Assembly: GCA_964371075.1 (NCBI GenBank)
Contig: CAYJKN010000002.1
Location: forward strand, 620,001-684,000
Reading direction: 5' to 3'
DNA length: 64,000 nucleotides
DNA from: UTCHB3 sp964371075
Lineage (GTDB): Bacteria; Bacteroidota; Ignavibacteria; Ignavibacteriales; Ignavibacteriaceae
In this document: piece after piece, positions 52,718 through 64,000 of the stretch
Numbering within the stretch: position 1 is the first letter of the stretch
How the letters are laid out: the number at the start of each line of letters is the position of its first letter
The notes under the pieces: model-generated
What the model saw: only the letters and a program-made list of their open reading frames with translations
What the model was told of the DNA's origin: nothing
Databases searched by the model: none
Position numbers and translations under genes: made by a program

Positions 52718-52858
52718 CTGAAGTTCTCAAGTCACAGAAGTTCTGAAGTTCTGAGGTTCTCAAGTACCAAAGTCACTGAAGTTCTGAGGTTCTGAGGTTC
52801 TCAAGTACCAAAGTCACTGAAGTTCTGAGGTTCTGAGGTTCCGAAGTTCTCAAGTACT
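52718..52858 (+). repeat. GAAGTTCT/GAGGTTCT octamer array with 41-bp higher-order repeat
   Basis: About 140 bases of GAAGTTCT, GAGGTTCT and CAAGTACC units just before the aconitase gene. A 41-bp block (CAAGTACCAAAGTCACTGAAG and following) is repeated twice in tandem (its start at 52761 and 52802). Together with the REP copies it fills the 478-base space after the transposase; no other gene is seen there. Confidence 0.88.
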
Positions 52859-52925
52859 CCCGTCTCTCCTCCGTTTTAATTATATTTACTCATTGATTTA
52901 TTTTAATTTTTTAATGAGGAATTCG

Positions 52926-55184
<2,259 letters not shown>

Positions 55185-55190
55185 TTAATG

Positions 55191-55311
55191 AAATTTGGCG
55201 AACGGGGGATGGAGTATGGTTTTTTGTTTGTGAAGGATAGTATGTTTTATGTTATCCCTCACATTTCACAGAAGACTTTACTCCAATCCCCTGACCCAAA
55301 TCGCCGGATTT
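55191..55311 (+). ncRNA. Long nested hairpin between aconitase and batA-like genes (structured RNA or terminator)
   Basis: Three nested stems: outer AAATTTGGCGA (55191-55201) with TCGCCGGATTT (55301-55311), 11 pairs with two G-U; middle GGGGATGGAGT (55205-55215) with ACTCCAATCCCC (55280-55291), one bulged base; inner GTGAAGGATA (55230-55239) with TATCCCTCAC (55253-55262), one mismatch. The structure fills nearly all the 155-base gap. It could be a terminator-like element, a leader of the next gene, or a degenerate mobile element; I know no matching RNA family. Confidence 0.45.
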
Positions 55312-55339
55312 GTTTTGTGCAACTTCCTGCTTCTAAAAT

Positions 55340-57421
55340 ATGAATTTCCTTTCTCCGGGTCTGCTGTTTGGGCTGTTAGCGGCATCAATTCCAATATTGA
55401 TCCATCTGCTCAATTTGCGGAAACTTAAAAAAATCGATTTTTCCACCCTGCACTTCCTTAAACTGATTGAAAAACAAAAAGTAAGACGAGTTAAACTCAT
55501 TCAGTGGTTATTAATGGCGTTACGCGTGTTGATAATTGCAATGCTTGTACTCGGTTTTTCCCGTCCCGTCATTCAGGATGTCCGTATCCCCGGATTTACC
55601 TCAGCCTCAAAAACATCAGCAGTGATTATCATAGATGACAGTTTTAGTATGGAAGTGGTTGACGGCAGGGGCTCCTACTTTAATCAGGTTAAAAACGGTG
55701 TTAATTTGATTCTTTCTGGACTCAAAGAGGGTGACGATGTCTCAATTATATTCACCTCAGAGAGTTATCCCGAACTTTCATCTCCTTCGGCCGATTTTTC
55801 AAATCTCAAGAAACTCATCTCGCAAATCGAACCCGGTTTTCAAACGGGGATGTTGAACAGTGCAATCTTAAAAGCTGCATCGATTATCGGTGAATCAGAA
55901 AATTTAAACAAAGAACTTTATATCTTTTCTGATTTCCAAAAAAGTACTCTCGGTAATGAAAAGGAATTCACAGATGTTTCGGCACTTTTAGACTCGCGAG
56001 TAAAAACCCGACTTTTTAATTTTAATTCAAAAGAAGTTGTAAATTCCGCTGTCACAGCCGTAAAAGTGAACAATCAGGTTTTTGAGCCTGGGAAAGACAT
56101 CTCGGTTACTGCAACAATCAGGAATTATTCTGAAGACGACGTCAACAATGGCTTGGTTTCTCTTTTTGTAAACGGGGAGCGGGGAGCACAAAAAAGTTAT
56201 AACCTCGCTTCGGGGAAAATAACAGATGTAACCCTCTCTGCAAGGGTTGACAAACCTGGTTTTTCTGAGATTAGAGTTGAAATAGATGAGGACGATCTTA
56301 AAGCTGATAATTCAAGGTTCGCTTCCATCTACCTCCCTTATGAATTTAAGGTGGTTTTATTAGGGAAGGCATCTGATTTAAAATTTATTAATGCAGCTAT
56401 TGAAGCCGGTTCATTTGCAGGTAATATGCAGATAATCACAAAAGAGATTTCACAGACAGGCTCACTCGATTTTAATGAAATAAATATGGTGATAACTTCC
56501 GGATCGGGTAGTGGTGGCGATTTGAGTAAATTAAAAGAATATGTGAAACAGGGTGGGGGAATTATGCTTTTCCCCGGAGAGAATACAACTCTTGCAGAAT
56601 ATTCTTCGCTCCTTTCATCTTTTGGTGTCGTAGCTCCTTCTGAGATGAAGAAGGACGCAAAGGCATTACCGGGGAAATTTACATCAATCCGATTTGAACA
56701 CCCGCTGCTCAGGGAGATATTCCAAACTCAATACGGCAATTCGGTTGAGTCTCCTGAACTTTTTACGTATTTCAGGCTTCCTTCGGGTAGTGGAACAGAC
56801 GTCATCTCTTTGTCAGATGGTGGATCATTTTTGAAAGAGACCCGTTTTGGAAAAGGAAAGGTGATTACTTCCGCGGCGGCTGCAGTGATTCCTGCGGGAA
56901 ACTTCCCCGTTATCCCGATTTTTGCACCACTCATATACAGATCACTCTTTTATCTTGCCTCACAAGAGCCGGCGGGAGAAGAATCCCTCATTGGAGAACA
57001 AATTTTGATTCCCGGTAAAAAAACCGGTGGCGGAAGCATCGAATTAGCAGCACCCGGAGAGGCAGGCTATGTGCTTCAAACCTCACCTGACAATGGTGGT
57101 GTTCTCTTCGATAAAACTTTGAGGCCGGGCGTTTACAAATTTACGAGGGACGGGAAAGAGATCGACTTTATACCTGTAAACCTTGATACAGTTGAATCAA
57201 ATTCAAAACAATTAACTGTAAGTGAAATTGAAAACTATTTTCAAACAATCAAAATAAAAAACGAACCTGAGTTTTTTGATCCTGCGGAAAATTTTGTGTC
57301 AAAGATTTATGAGTCCAGAGTAGGGTCGGAATTATGGAAGTTGTTTATTATTATTGCGTTGGGTTTAATTGCGGTAGAAATGTATATATCATGGGTAAAA
57401 AAGAAAGACCTAACAAAATGA
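55340..57421 (+). CDS. BatA-type membrane protein with von Willebrand factor A domain
   Basis: A 693-residue protein. The BatA N-terminal domain is at 1-80 (FLSPGLLFGLLAASIPILIHLLNLRK, with two membrane helices), then a VWA domain with the MIDAS-like DDSFSMEV (about 98-105; expected DxSxS read as DDSFS), Ig-like strands, a glutamine-amidotransferase-like region (about 345-420, GGGIMLFPGE) and a C-terminal membrane helix (LFIIIALGLIAVEMYI). Such proteins occur in Bat/aerotolerance-related operons with MoxR ATPases, but none is near. Its function is probably assembly or stress-related at the inner membrane (inference). Confidence 0.85.
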   Translation: MNFLSPGLLFGLLAASIPILIHLLNLRKLKKIDFSTLHFLKLIEKQKVRRVKLIQWLLMALRVLIIAMLVLGFSRPVIQDVRIPGFTSASKTSAVIIIDDSFSMEVVDGRGSYFNQVKNGVNLILSGLKEGDDVSIIFTSESYPELSSPSADFSNLKKLISQIEPGFQTGMLNSAILKAASIIGESENLNKELYIFSDFQKSTLGNEKEFTDVSALLDSRVKTRLFNFNSKEVVNSAVTAVKVNNQVFEPGKDISVTATIRNYSEDDVNNGLVSLFVNGERGAQKSYNLASGKITDVTLSARVDKPGFSEIRVEIDEDDLKADNSRFASIYLPYEFKVVLLGKASDLKFINAAIEAGSFAGNMQIITKEISQTGSLDFNEINMVITSGSGSGGDLSKLKEYVKQGGGIMLFPGENTTLAEYSSLLSSFGVVAPSEMKKDAKALPGKFTSIRFEHPLLREIFQTQYGNSVESPELFTYFRLPSGSGTDVISLSDGGSFLKETRFGKGKVITSAAAAVIPAGNFPVIPIFAPLIYRSLFYLASQEPAGEESLIGEQILIPGKKTGGGSIELAAPGEAGYVLQTSPDNGGVLFDKTLRPGVYKFTRDGKEIDFIPVNLDTVESNSKQLTVSEIENYFQTIKIKNEPEFFDPAENFVSKIYESRVGSELWKLFIIIALGLIAVEMYISWVKKKDLTK

Positions 57422-57606
57422 CAAATGGTCGGTCGTGTATACTTTTTGTCTAGATATTGTATAATATAAAATTGGACAACCATTAAAATAAGATGTAAAC
57501 CAGCGAAAAAATGTTTTGATTTTTTGCTGAAAATGGAATATTTTTATGATGCGAAATTTTAGGTAATGATTTATTAACAAACGAAGAGAGATAATCGGAG
57601 GCCTTA

Positions 57607-60384
57607 ATGAGGATAAAACTGTTACTGTGTGCCTTATTTGTTTCCTTTATGCTTCTGTCCCCACAGGTTTTAGGCCAGGCCGGTAAAATTTCCGGGCGGG
57701 TTTTAGACTCACAGACAAAGGAGCCACTTCCATTTGCTAATGTGGTTATAATGGGTACCAATCTTGGTGCTGCCACAAATTTGGATGGCGAATATATTAT
57801 TATAAATGTTCCCCCCGGAACATACAAAATCCGTGCTTCAATGACCGGATACAACAATTATACTGTAGAGAATATCTCAGTGGCTACGGGTCTAACCACC
57901 TCTCTCGATTTTGCGATTGTACCTGCTTCGTTTCAGACGGAAGAGGTAGTCGTAATTGCTGAAAAGCCTTTAATTAATAAAGATATTACTGCATCGACCT
58001 CTGTTATCGGCGATGAACTAATCTCTGAACTCCCGGTCACCGACATTTCTGATGTACTTCAGTTACAGGCAGGTATTGTTGTTGGTGGTGGAGGTGAACT
58101 TCACATGCGTGGAGGCAGGGGTGGTCAGGTTGTTTACCAGGTGGATGGTGTGCCTGTTACCGATGCTTACGACAACAGTAATGTTGTTGATGTTGGTACC
58201 AATTCAGTTAAAGAACTTCAGGTTATCTCCGGTGCTTTTAATGCTGAGTATGGCCAGGCAATGTCGGGTATCGTTAACATCGTAACAAAAGATGGTAACA
58301 ACGATTACACCGGATCGATATCGTTTTATGGTGGTGATTACCTCTCTACCAATAAAGACGTATTCTGGAATATCGACAAAATAAACCCAATTGCTGTTCG
58401 TAATATTGATGGTAGCATAAGTGGAGCGATCCTCAGAGACAAACTCTTCTTCTTTGCAAACGGAAGGTACTACTATAATGAAGGATACTTTTACGGGAAA
58501 AGAACTTTCTTAACTTCCGATATTTCAAGAGAGAATAGTGCAAATGCCAACTACAATCTTGTTGATGGAACAGATTCTCTGTTAACCCCGCTTGCAGGTC
58601 CTCGTGGTGACGGTTCAATGGTTCCAACCAATGAAAACACCCGCTATTTTGCACAAGGTAAGTTAACATACCGAATGTTTAATGCATTTACTATCAGGTT
58701 TAGTTATCTGTTTGACAAGCAGGATTATTTTGACGGTGCACCCAGGTTGACACCCGATAATAAACTGCAACGGTTCAGACAAGGTATTAGTAATACTTTC
58801 AGTATCAACCATGCACTCTCAAACTCCTCGTTTTATACATTAAACCTCTCCTACTTCTTCAAAGACTACAGACACTACTTATACGAAGACATTTACACAG
58901 GAAATGCTGCCAGGCCAACACTTTATGTTGACAACAGACTGAAGCAGAATCCTCCTTACAGCTTCGACATTGGTGGAACTGACAACAATAGATTTGTAAG
59001 AAACACAGGAACCTATTCTGTAAAATTGGACTGGGAAACTCAGTTTAACCAGCAGATCAGTGTTAAGTTTGGTGCTGATATAAAACAACACAGCATTTAC
59101 TTCGAGAATATTAATCTCGTCCCGATGACTGTAAACGGTGTTGATGTTAAACCGTATAATGTTATTACTCCACCCGAATCTTCAACCGACCACGATACCT
59201 ACACAAGAAAACCTCAAGAATTTTCCGGTTATGTACAATCGAAGTTTGAAGCTTTTAACCTTATTTTCAACGCAGGATTCAGAGTTGATGTTTTTAATCC
59301 TGATGGCAGAATTCTTTCAGACCCTACAGATCCTGATATCAGGAAACCTGTTAAGCCTGCAAACAGAGCAAAAACATACGAAGAAAGATTAACCTACTGG
59401 TATAAAGATGCTTCGTGGAAAACTCAGATCAGCCCAAGACTTGGAATTGCATTCCCTATTACAGCAAGAGGAGTTATCCACTTCTCATACGGTCATTTCT
59501 TCCAGCTCCCAAGTTATGAATTGCTTTACAGCAATCCTGATTTTGAAGTTCTTGACGGTTCAGGTAATGTGGCTCTCTTTGGAAATGCCGACTTGCAACC
59601 ACAGAAGACAGTTAAGGGAGAGATTGGTCTCCAGCAACAGTTATCTGATGATATGGCAATCGACATAACAATGTTTTTTGAAGATTTTAGAGACCTTACC
59701 GGTACACAAACCGATCAAATTTCGATTTTTGGAACACAGTCAACTTACAGTCAGTATGCCAACTCTGATTTTGGGTTCTCAAAAGGATTCATAATTAAAT
59801 TTGAAAAAAGATTTGGTGGCGGACTTTCCGTTAATATGGATTATACATTCTCTGTAACCAAAGGTAATTCATCAAATCCTGCGGATGCAAGAAATGCCAT
59901 CCTCGGCGGTGCAGCACCTGAAACTTACATTGCTCCACTCGATTGGGATCAATCACATACCTTCAACCTGGCTGTAAGTTATTCAGTTCCAAGCGATTTT
60001 GGTATTTCATTGATCGCCAACTATTTCACAGGTCAGCCTTACACTCCTGCTGTTAATAAAAACACAAGAGTGACACAAAATGCTTTCCCGAGAAACAGCG
60101 ACTACAAGAACGATATCTTTAATGTCGATCTTAGAGCATACAAAGAATTCGAGATCTTCGATCAGAAGATTACCGCATTCTTGAGAGTATTTAACCTGTT
60201 GGATCTTGATAATCCCCGCGGATTATACTCCGATACAGGCGATCCATACTTTACATTCGGGCTGCTTGAAGCCAGAAAAGTTAACCCCAGATTGTATTAT
60301 AATACACTGGAAGAACTGTACTTAAATCCGGGCTTCTTCTCCGAACCAAGAAGAGTTGAACTCGGTTTATCGTATAACTTTTAA
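57607..60384 (+). CDS. TonB-dependent receptor with carboxypeptidase-like N-terminal domain
   Basis: A 925-residue outer-membrane protein: signal peptide (about 1-24), CnaB-like domain (about 27-105, GKISGRVLDSQTKEPLPFANV), plug domain (about 115-235, LPVTDISDVLQLQAGIVVGG and YGQAMSGIVNIVTKDG), then the barrel, ending EPRRVELGLSYNF. A GGAGG site precedes the start. Its stop overlaps the first in-frame ATG of the next gene. In Ignavibacteria-like genomes such receptors are commonly followed by a large secreted protein and a PorV/PorQ protein, as here, which suggests a surface-protein export or uptake unit. Confidence 0.92.
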   Translation: MRIKLLLCALFVSFMLLSPQVLGQAGKISGRVLDSQTKEPLPFANVVIMGTNLGAATNLDGEYIIINVPPGTYKIRASMTGYNNYTVENISVATGLTTSLDFAIVPASFQTEEVVVIAEKPLINKDITASTSVIGDELISELPVTDISDVLQLQAGIVVGGGGELHMRGGRGGQVVYQVDGVPVTDAYDNSNVVDVGTNSVKELQVISGAFNAEYGQAMSGIVNIVTKDGNNDYTGSISFYGGDYLSTNKDVFWNIDKINPIAVRNIDGSISGAILRDKLFFFANGRYYYNEGYFYGKRTFLTSDISRENSANANYNLVDGTDSLLTPLAGPRGDGSMVPTNENTRYFAQGKLTYRMFNAFTIRFSYLFDKQDYFDGAPRLTPDNKLQRFRQGISNTFSINHALSNSSFYTLNLSYFFKDYRHYLYEDIYTGNAARPTLYVDNRLKQNPPYSFDIGGTDNNRFVRNTGTYSVKLDWETQFNQQISVKFGADIKQHSIYFENINLVPMTVNGVDVKPYNVITPPESSTDHDTYTRKPQEFSGYVQSKFEAFNLIFNAGFRVDVFNPDGRILSDPTDPDIRKPVKPANRAKTYEERLTYWYKDASWKTQISPRLGIAFPITARGVIHFSYGHFFQLPSYELLYSNPDFEVLDGSGNVALFGNADLQPQKTVKGEIGLQQQLSDDMAIDITMFFEDFRDLTGTQTDQISIFGTQSTYSQYANSDFGFSKGFIIKFEKRFGGGLSVNMDYTFSVTKGNSSNPADARNAILGGAAPETYIAPLDWDQSHTFNLAVSYSVPSDFGISLIANYFTGQPYTPAVNKNTRVTQNAFPRNSDYKNDIFNVDLRAYKEFEIFDQKITAFLRVFNLLDLDNPRGLYSDTGDPYFTFGLLEARKVNPRLYYNTLEELYLNPGFFSEPRRVELGLSYNF

Positions 60385-60398
60385 TGCAGGTTGAGTCT

Positions 60399-63300
60399 AT
60401 GAATAAATTTATGATATATATCTCGTTATTGCTTCTTATCGTTTTTGCCAACGAAGCATTAGCTCAACGCGGCGACCCGAACCTGAGAAGGATCGGATAT
60501 CATACGGGAAACCGTATAGGTATCTCTTACTACAATGATGGACAAATATCCGGTTTTAACCAGGGTGTTGATATCAGAGGTGAGTGGCCGCTTGGATCCG
60601 GCGAAAACTATATTGGAGATCTTATCCCCCTTATTGGTGTTGAATTCACCAATATTCTTGGGGAAATTAAACACTCGGTTTGTATTTCAAGAGGTCCTCG
60701 TGCAGGGCAGTTTGACGAGAGACACCCGTTGTTTAACTATTTTTGGGGTTGGAACCCGTTACCGGGCTTTTTAAACCCAGCTTCAGAATCAGTTGCAATG
60801 TCACATTTGCCTGATTCATGGCCTATCGGTGGATGGAAAGATCAGCCAACATGGGTTGATCCCCTTACCGGAAAAACCCAATGGAATGGCTACTTCGGTC
60901 GTGGAATTATCCAGGCAGATCAGGAAAGCTACTACTGGGCAGATGACAACCAGGACGATGAATTTAATGGTACCTTCAATCCCGATTCAAGAGACACATC
61001 CAGAAAAGGAATGGGTCTTACGATGGGTGTTAGAGGTTTCCAATGGTCAAGTTTTCTTGCTGCCAACAGTATCTTCTGGCTTTATGATATAAAAAACGAA
61101 GGCACAACAATCTTTAGAAAAGCCGATTTTGGTACCGTGGTTGGTACTCTCGCCGGTGGAGATGGTGACAGCCAGGATGATCTTGGATCATTTGATGTCA
61201 ACAACTCGATCACTTATTCATGGGATAGTGATGGTTCGGGTAACAAAGGTCAAAAAGTAGGTTATGTAGGTTATGCATTCCTTGAGTCACCGGGTAACCC
61301 TTTTGACGGTATCGATAACGATGACGACAGTGGTGATCCAAATGCACTGAGATTTATTCAGACCTCGTTTGATTCCGTGACCTATCTTCCCGGTTCAGTG
61401 ATGATTTTGATTGATGCAAACACCTATGCAAGAACTCAATACACAGTTACAGCTGGTGACAACACGGTAGTAAGTCTTGGTAAAACCACTACTTTCACAC
61501 CGGGCGTTACATATTTCCGTGAAGGACACATCAAAGAGATCATCAATGGTGTGGCTATTCCTGATTCATCATCAAATGATGGTATGGATAACGATTTTGA
61601 CGGAATTATCGATGAAAACCAGGCGATCCATTTTGAAACCAGAAAACTTAAAAACCTTCCCGGTCTTAAATATAAAGATTACAAAACAGGTCTCGCAATT
61701 AATGCACCATTGATCGACGAAAGAAGAGATAATGATGCCGGTGTGATGACTTCGTCATTTATAAAGATGGGTGATGGAACCGTGGTTTTAATGAGTCACT
61801 GGTCAGGTGATGAAAATGCCAACTGGGTGGCAACCGACATAGCAACCGGTGATATCAGAGATGATGTTGGTGCTGATGGTATAGGCCCCCTTGATGAAGG
61901 TTATCTTGGACCTGATGCTGATGGAACCGAGGGTAATGGAAGACCTGATCAGGGTGAACCAAACTTCGGAAGAGTTGATCCTGATGAATCAGATCAGATT
62001 GGTCTTACAGCATTTAACTTTTTTGAGCAGGCTTCTTCTCCTAACATGAGTCAGGATGAGATTCTTTGGAACAGAATGTACCCCGGAAGGTTTGATGTAA
62101 TTCCACCAAATCCGCAGGATGGTGATTTTATTTACGCTTCGGGTTATTTCCCGTTGGCTCCAAATATTACAGAGAGATTTTCAGTTTCTCTTCTTTTTGG
62201 ACAGGATTATGCAGATGTGGTTCGTCAGAAAAATGTAGTTCAGCAGATTTATAACGCCGGCTACAAATTCCCGCAGCCACCAAGAAAACCAAAGATCAGC
62301 ATCACACAGGATGACGGTAAGGTTATTCTTTACTGGGATCCAAGACCTGTTGAAAACTCAATCGATTTTATTTCCAAATCAAAAGATTTTGAAGGTTATA
62401 AAATTTATCGTGCCAGTGATGCTGGATTTATCGATGCAAGAACCATCACCAATGCCTATGGCGTTTTATTCTTCAACAAACCGTTGAGACAATACGACAT
62501 AAAGGGAAATGGTGTTAAAGGGTTCTTCTATCCAAAACCTGAACTGCTTGAGCAACTTGGTGGAATCACTTATTATTTAGGTGATGATACAACAGGATTG
62601 ACAAACAGATTTATCGATTCTTCTGCAGTAAAAGGACAAACATATTACTACGCTGTTGCAGCTTATGATAAAGGCGATGCAGCAAGCAATATCTTCCCAA
62701 GTGAAAACTCAACCTTTATTTTCCGGTCAAACACAGGTGAAGTTATAACCGATGACAACACCGGTTATATCACTCCAGGTGCAAGACCAATCGGATATGT
62801 TGATGCAAGTCTTGAATCGCTTACAGCCGAGACCACTCCGAGAGGAACCGGAAAAGTGATGGTTGAAGTTATTGATCAATCAGCTATAAATCCAAAATAC
62901 ACATATCGTGTGATTTTTGCTGATACTTCACTTCAAAGATATACTGAGTCATGGTCACTTGTAAATGTAACAACGGGTGACACTGTTGTTAAACAAGCAA
63001 CAACATTTGGTGGATCAACACCTATTGTTAATGGATTCAGGCTTCAGATTGCAAATGATGAAGCAATAAAACTTGATACAAACAAATCAGGCTGGTACTT
63101 CAATGCTCAGGATACAATTCCTGCCGCAGGTGGTGCCGGTTCAACTCAATTCCCCGGTTTCACTTTCACTACTTTCCTTGTAGGAACAAATACCGGAACA
63201 GTTTGGGCAGATGATTATTTTGTTGAGTTTAGTCCTGATACAACATTTGGCTTGTCCGTTGCTGATACTCTAAGACCACCAACTTCAGCGAACAGATTCC

Positions 63301-63911
63301 CTGCGAAGAATACCAATTTTAAGATAAAACGGACCGCCGACGGTACAGAAGTTCCATTCGTTTATTATAAAACGGGTCAACAAAGTACTGTTCATAATAT
63401 TTATTTCAAAGAAAATATTAACGGAACAGTTTATCGTACATGGAGACTGAATATCTTCATGGATGCAGTAAATGCTCCTTTGCCCACCTCAGGTGTGCTG
63501 AAAACATTTACTAAAAAGCCATTCTCAAGCTCTGATTCTTACCGGTTTAATATGAAATCGAGTTCGATCAACAGCGCCGCTGCTGCTAATGAATTGGAAA
63601 AAATTAAAGTAGTCCCTAATCCTTATGTGGTTACACATCAGAATGAGGCAAGATTACTCAGTACACAAACGAGTGGTAGAGGTGAAAGAGAAATCAGGTT
63701 CACACATATTCCACCCGGATCGAAAATAAATATCTTCACCGTAAAAGGAGAGCTGATTAAGACCCTTCTTTCAGCCGATCAATATGTTGGAGATGTTTAC
63801 TGGAACTTAAGAACTGAAGAAAATCTTGACGCAGCATTTGGTATGTATGTTTACACTGTTGAAATACCGAATGTCGGGACTAAAATCGGCAAGTTTGCCT
63901 TAATTAAATAG
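60399..63911 (+). CDS. Large secreted surface protein with NPY-type C-terminal domain
   Basis: A protein of about 1170 residues. ATG 60399 is chosen (MNKFMIYISLLLLIVFANEALAQ, a signal peptide, with AGGTTGAG upstream); an ATG at 60384 would abut the receptor stop. Asp-rich loops resembling calcium-binding repeats occur near 61310 (FDGIDNDDDSGDPN), 61570 (DGMDNDFDGIIDENQ) and 61860-61990. A fibronectin-III-like domain covers about 62290-62700 (KVILYWDPRPVENS). The C-terminal 100 residues read VVPNPYVVTHQ to KIGKFALIK, a sorting-domain-like fold distinct from the NYPNPFNPST type. The function is unknown. Confidence 0.82.
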   Translation: MNKFMIYISLLLLIVFANEALAQRGDPNLRRIGYHTGNRIGISYYNDGQISGFNQGVDIRGEWPLGSGENYIGDLIPLIGVEFTNILGEIKHSVCISRGPRAGQFDERHPLFNYFWGWNPLPGFLNPASESVAMSHLPDSWPIGGWKDQPTWVDPLTGKTQWNGYFGRGIIQADQESYYWADDNQDDEFNGTFNPDSRDTSRKGMGLTMGVRGFQWSSFLAANSIFWLYDIKNEGTTIFRKADFGTVVGTLAGGDGDSQDDLGSFDVNNSITYSWDSDGSGNKGQKVGYVGYAFLESPGNPFDGIDNDDDSGDPNALRFIQTSFDSVTYLPGSVMILIDANTYARTQYTVTAGDNTVVSLGKTTTFTPGVTYFREGHIKEIINGVAIPDSSSNDGMDNDFDGIIDENQAIHFETRKLKNLPGLKYKDYKTGLAINAPLIDERRDNDAGVMTSSFIKMGDGTVVLMSHWSGDENANWVATDIATGDIRDDVGADGIGPLDEGYLGPDADGTEGNGRPDQGEPNFGRVDPDESDQIGLTAFNFFEQASSPNMSQDEILWNRMYPGRFDVIPPNPQDGDFIYASGYFPLAPNITERFSVSLLFGQDYADVVRQKNVVQQIYNAGYKFPQPPRKPKISITQDDGKVILYWDPRPVENSIDFISKSKDFEGYKIYRASDAGFIDARTITNAYGVLFFNKPLRQYDIKGNGVKGFFYPKPELLEQLGGITYYLGDDTTGLTNRFIDSSAVKGQTYYYAVAAYDKGDAASNIFPSENSTFIFRSNTGEVITDDNTGYITPGARPIGYVDASLESLTAETTPRGTGKVMVEVIDQSAINPKYTYRVIFADTSLQRYTESWSLVNVTTGDTVVKQATTFGGSTPIVNGFRLQIANDEAIKLDTNKSGWYFNAQDTIPAAGGAGSTQFPGFTFTTFLVGTNTGTVWADDYFVEFSPDTTFGLSVADTLRPPTSANRFPAKNTNFKIKRTADGTEVPFVYYKTGQQSTVHNIYFKENINGTVYRTWRLNIFMDAVNAPLPTSGVLKTFTKKPFSSSDSYRFNMKSSSINSAAAANELEKIKVVPNPYVVTHQNEARLLSTQTSGRGEREIRFTHIPPGSKINIFTVKGELIKTLLSADQYVGDVYWNLRTEENLDAAFGMYVYTVEIPNVGTKIGKFALIK

Positions 63912-63925
63912 CGGAGATTAAGAGA

Positions 63926-64000
63926 ATGAAAAGACTTTATTTTTTGTTTATTCTACTGTCTGCTGCTACTTTAATGTACGGTCAGACTAAGGTCGGCTCA
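63926..64000 (+). CDS. Probable PorV/PorQ-like outer-membrane protein (3' truncated by window)
   Basis: Only 25 codons are visible: a signal peptide (MKRLYFLFILLSAATLMYGQ) followed by TKVGS. The ending resembles the KVGTTAA start of mature PorV/PorQ-family beta-barrels, and the position after a TonB receptor and a large secreted protein fits. The gene begins 14 bases after the previous stop. The family call is an inference from five residues and context. Confidence 0.4.
   Translation, partial: MKRLYFLFILLSAATLMYGQTKVGS

Noticed and set aside
57450..57490. TTGTC...GACAA inverted repeat before the second TonB receptor gene as an operator
   Set aside because: The arms are only five bases in very AT-rich DNA and more than 110 bases from the start codon; too weak to call.

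Overview
The window looks like chromosomal DNA of a low-GC member of the FCB group, most likely Ignavibacteria or a close relative. Four secreted proteins end in a type IX secretion (T9SS) sorting domain of the 'NYPNPFNPST' style. There are three or four TonB/CnaB-type outer-membrane receptors, a DUF4249 lipoprotein, and a few promoters that fit TTG-N20-TAnnTTTG. I see no rRNA, tRNA, CRISPR array or prophage. This is an inference from protein style, not a phylogenetic placement.

Layout. 1-5.5 kb: a LytTR response regulator (5' partial), an esterase, a HisH-like glutaminase relic lacking catalytic Cys and His, a beta-helix T9SS cargo, a DoxX protein and a small HEAT protein. 5.7-10 kb: a VOC/MarR operon with an 11-bp inverted repeat around its promoter, and a TonB receptor/DUF4249 pair. 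10-18 kb: a secreted alpha-amylase, an EamA transporter, a reprolysin-like metallopeptidase and an M23 peptidase (the three enzymes with T9SS tails). 18-23 kb: a four-gene operon of a YceH protein, a GlcD-like FAD oxidoreductase with an acidic insert, and a two-subunit molybdenum hydroxylase. 23-28 kb: EamA, DUF72, AI-2E-type transporter, RmlD-like reductase and PfkB kinase. 28-34 kb: a secreted TPR-CHAT protein and a large outer-membrane receptor. 34-38.4 kb: a MacAB-like export operon with two permeases. 38.6-45.4 kb: a TPR protein, DAHP synthase, a COG2509 flavoprotein, a lipoprotein and a triple-PAS histidine kinase. 45.7-55.2 kb: central carbon metabolism (aceE-aceF-lpdA, then aconitase), interrupted by an accessory island with a RAYT-type transposase and REP-like palindromes. 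55.3-64 kb: a BatA/VWA protein, a TonB receptor, a 1175-codon secreted protein and the first codons of a probable PorV/PorQ-like protein.

The most notable non-coding content is a set of short tandem-repeat families confined to intergenic DNA: octamers of AATAATCC type whose first unit contains the stop codon of two unrelated genes, 14-mers of TTATTAGGTATTAA type, and GAAGTTCT/GAGGTTCC octamers on both sides of the pyruvate dehydrogenase operon. In addition, the RAYT gene at 51977-52447 lies between 43-bp inverted repeats, with three or four further solo copies nearby. This RAYT/REP island is my best candidate for an undescribed mobile or regulatory system in this window.
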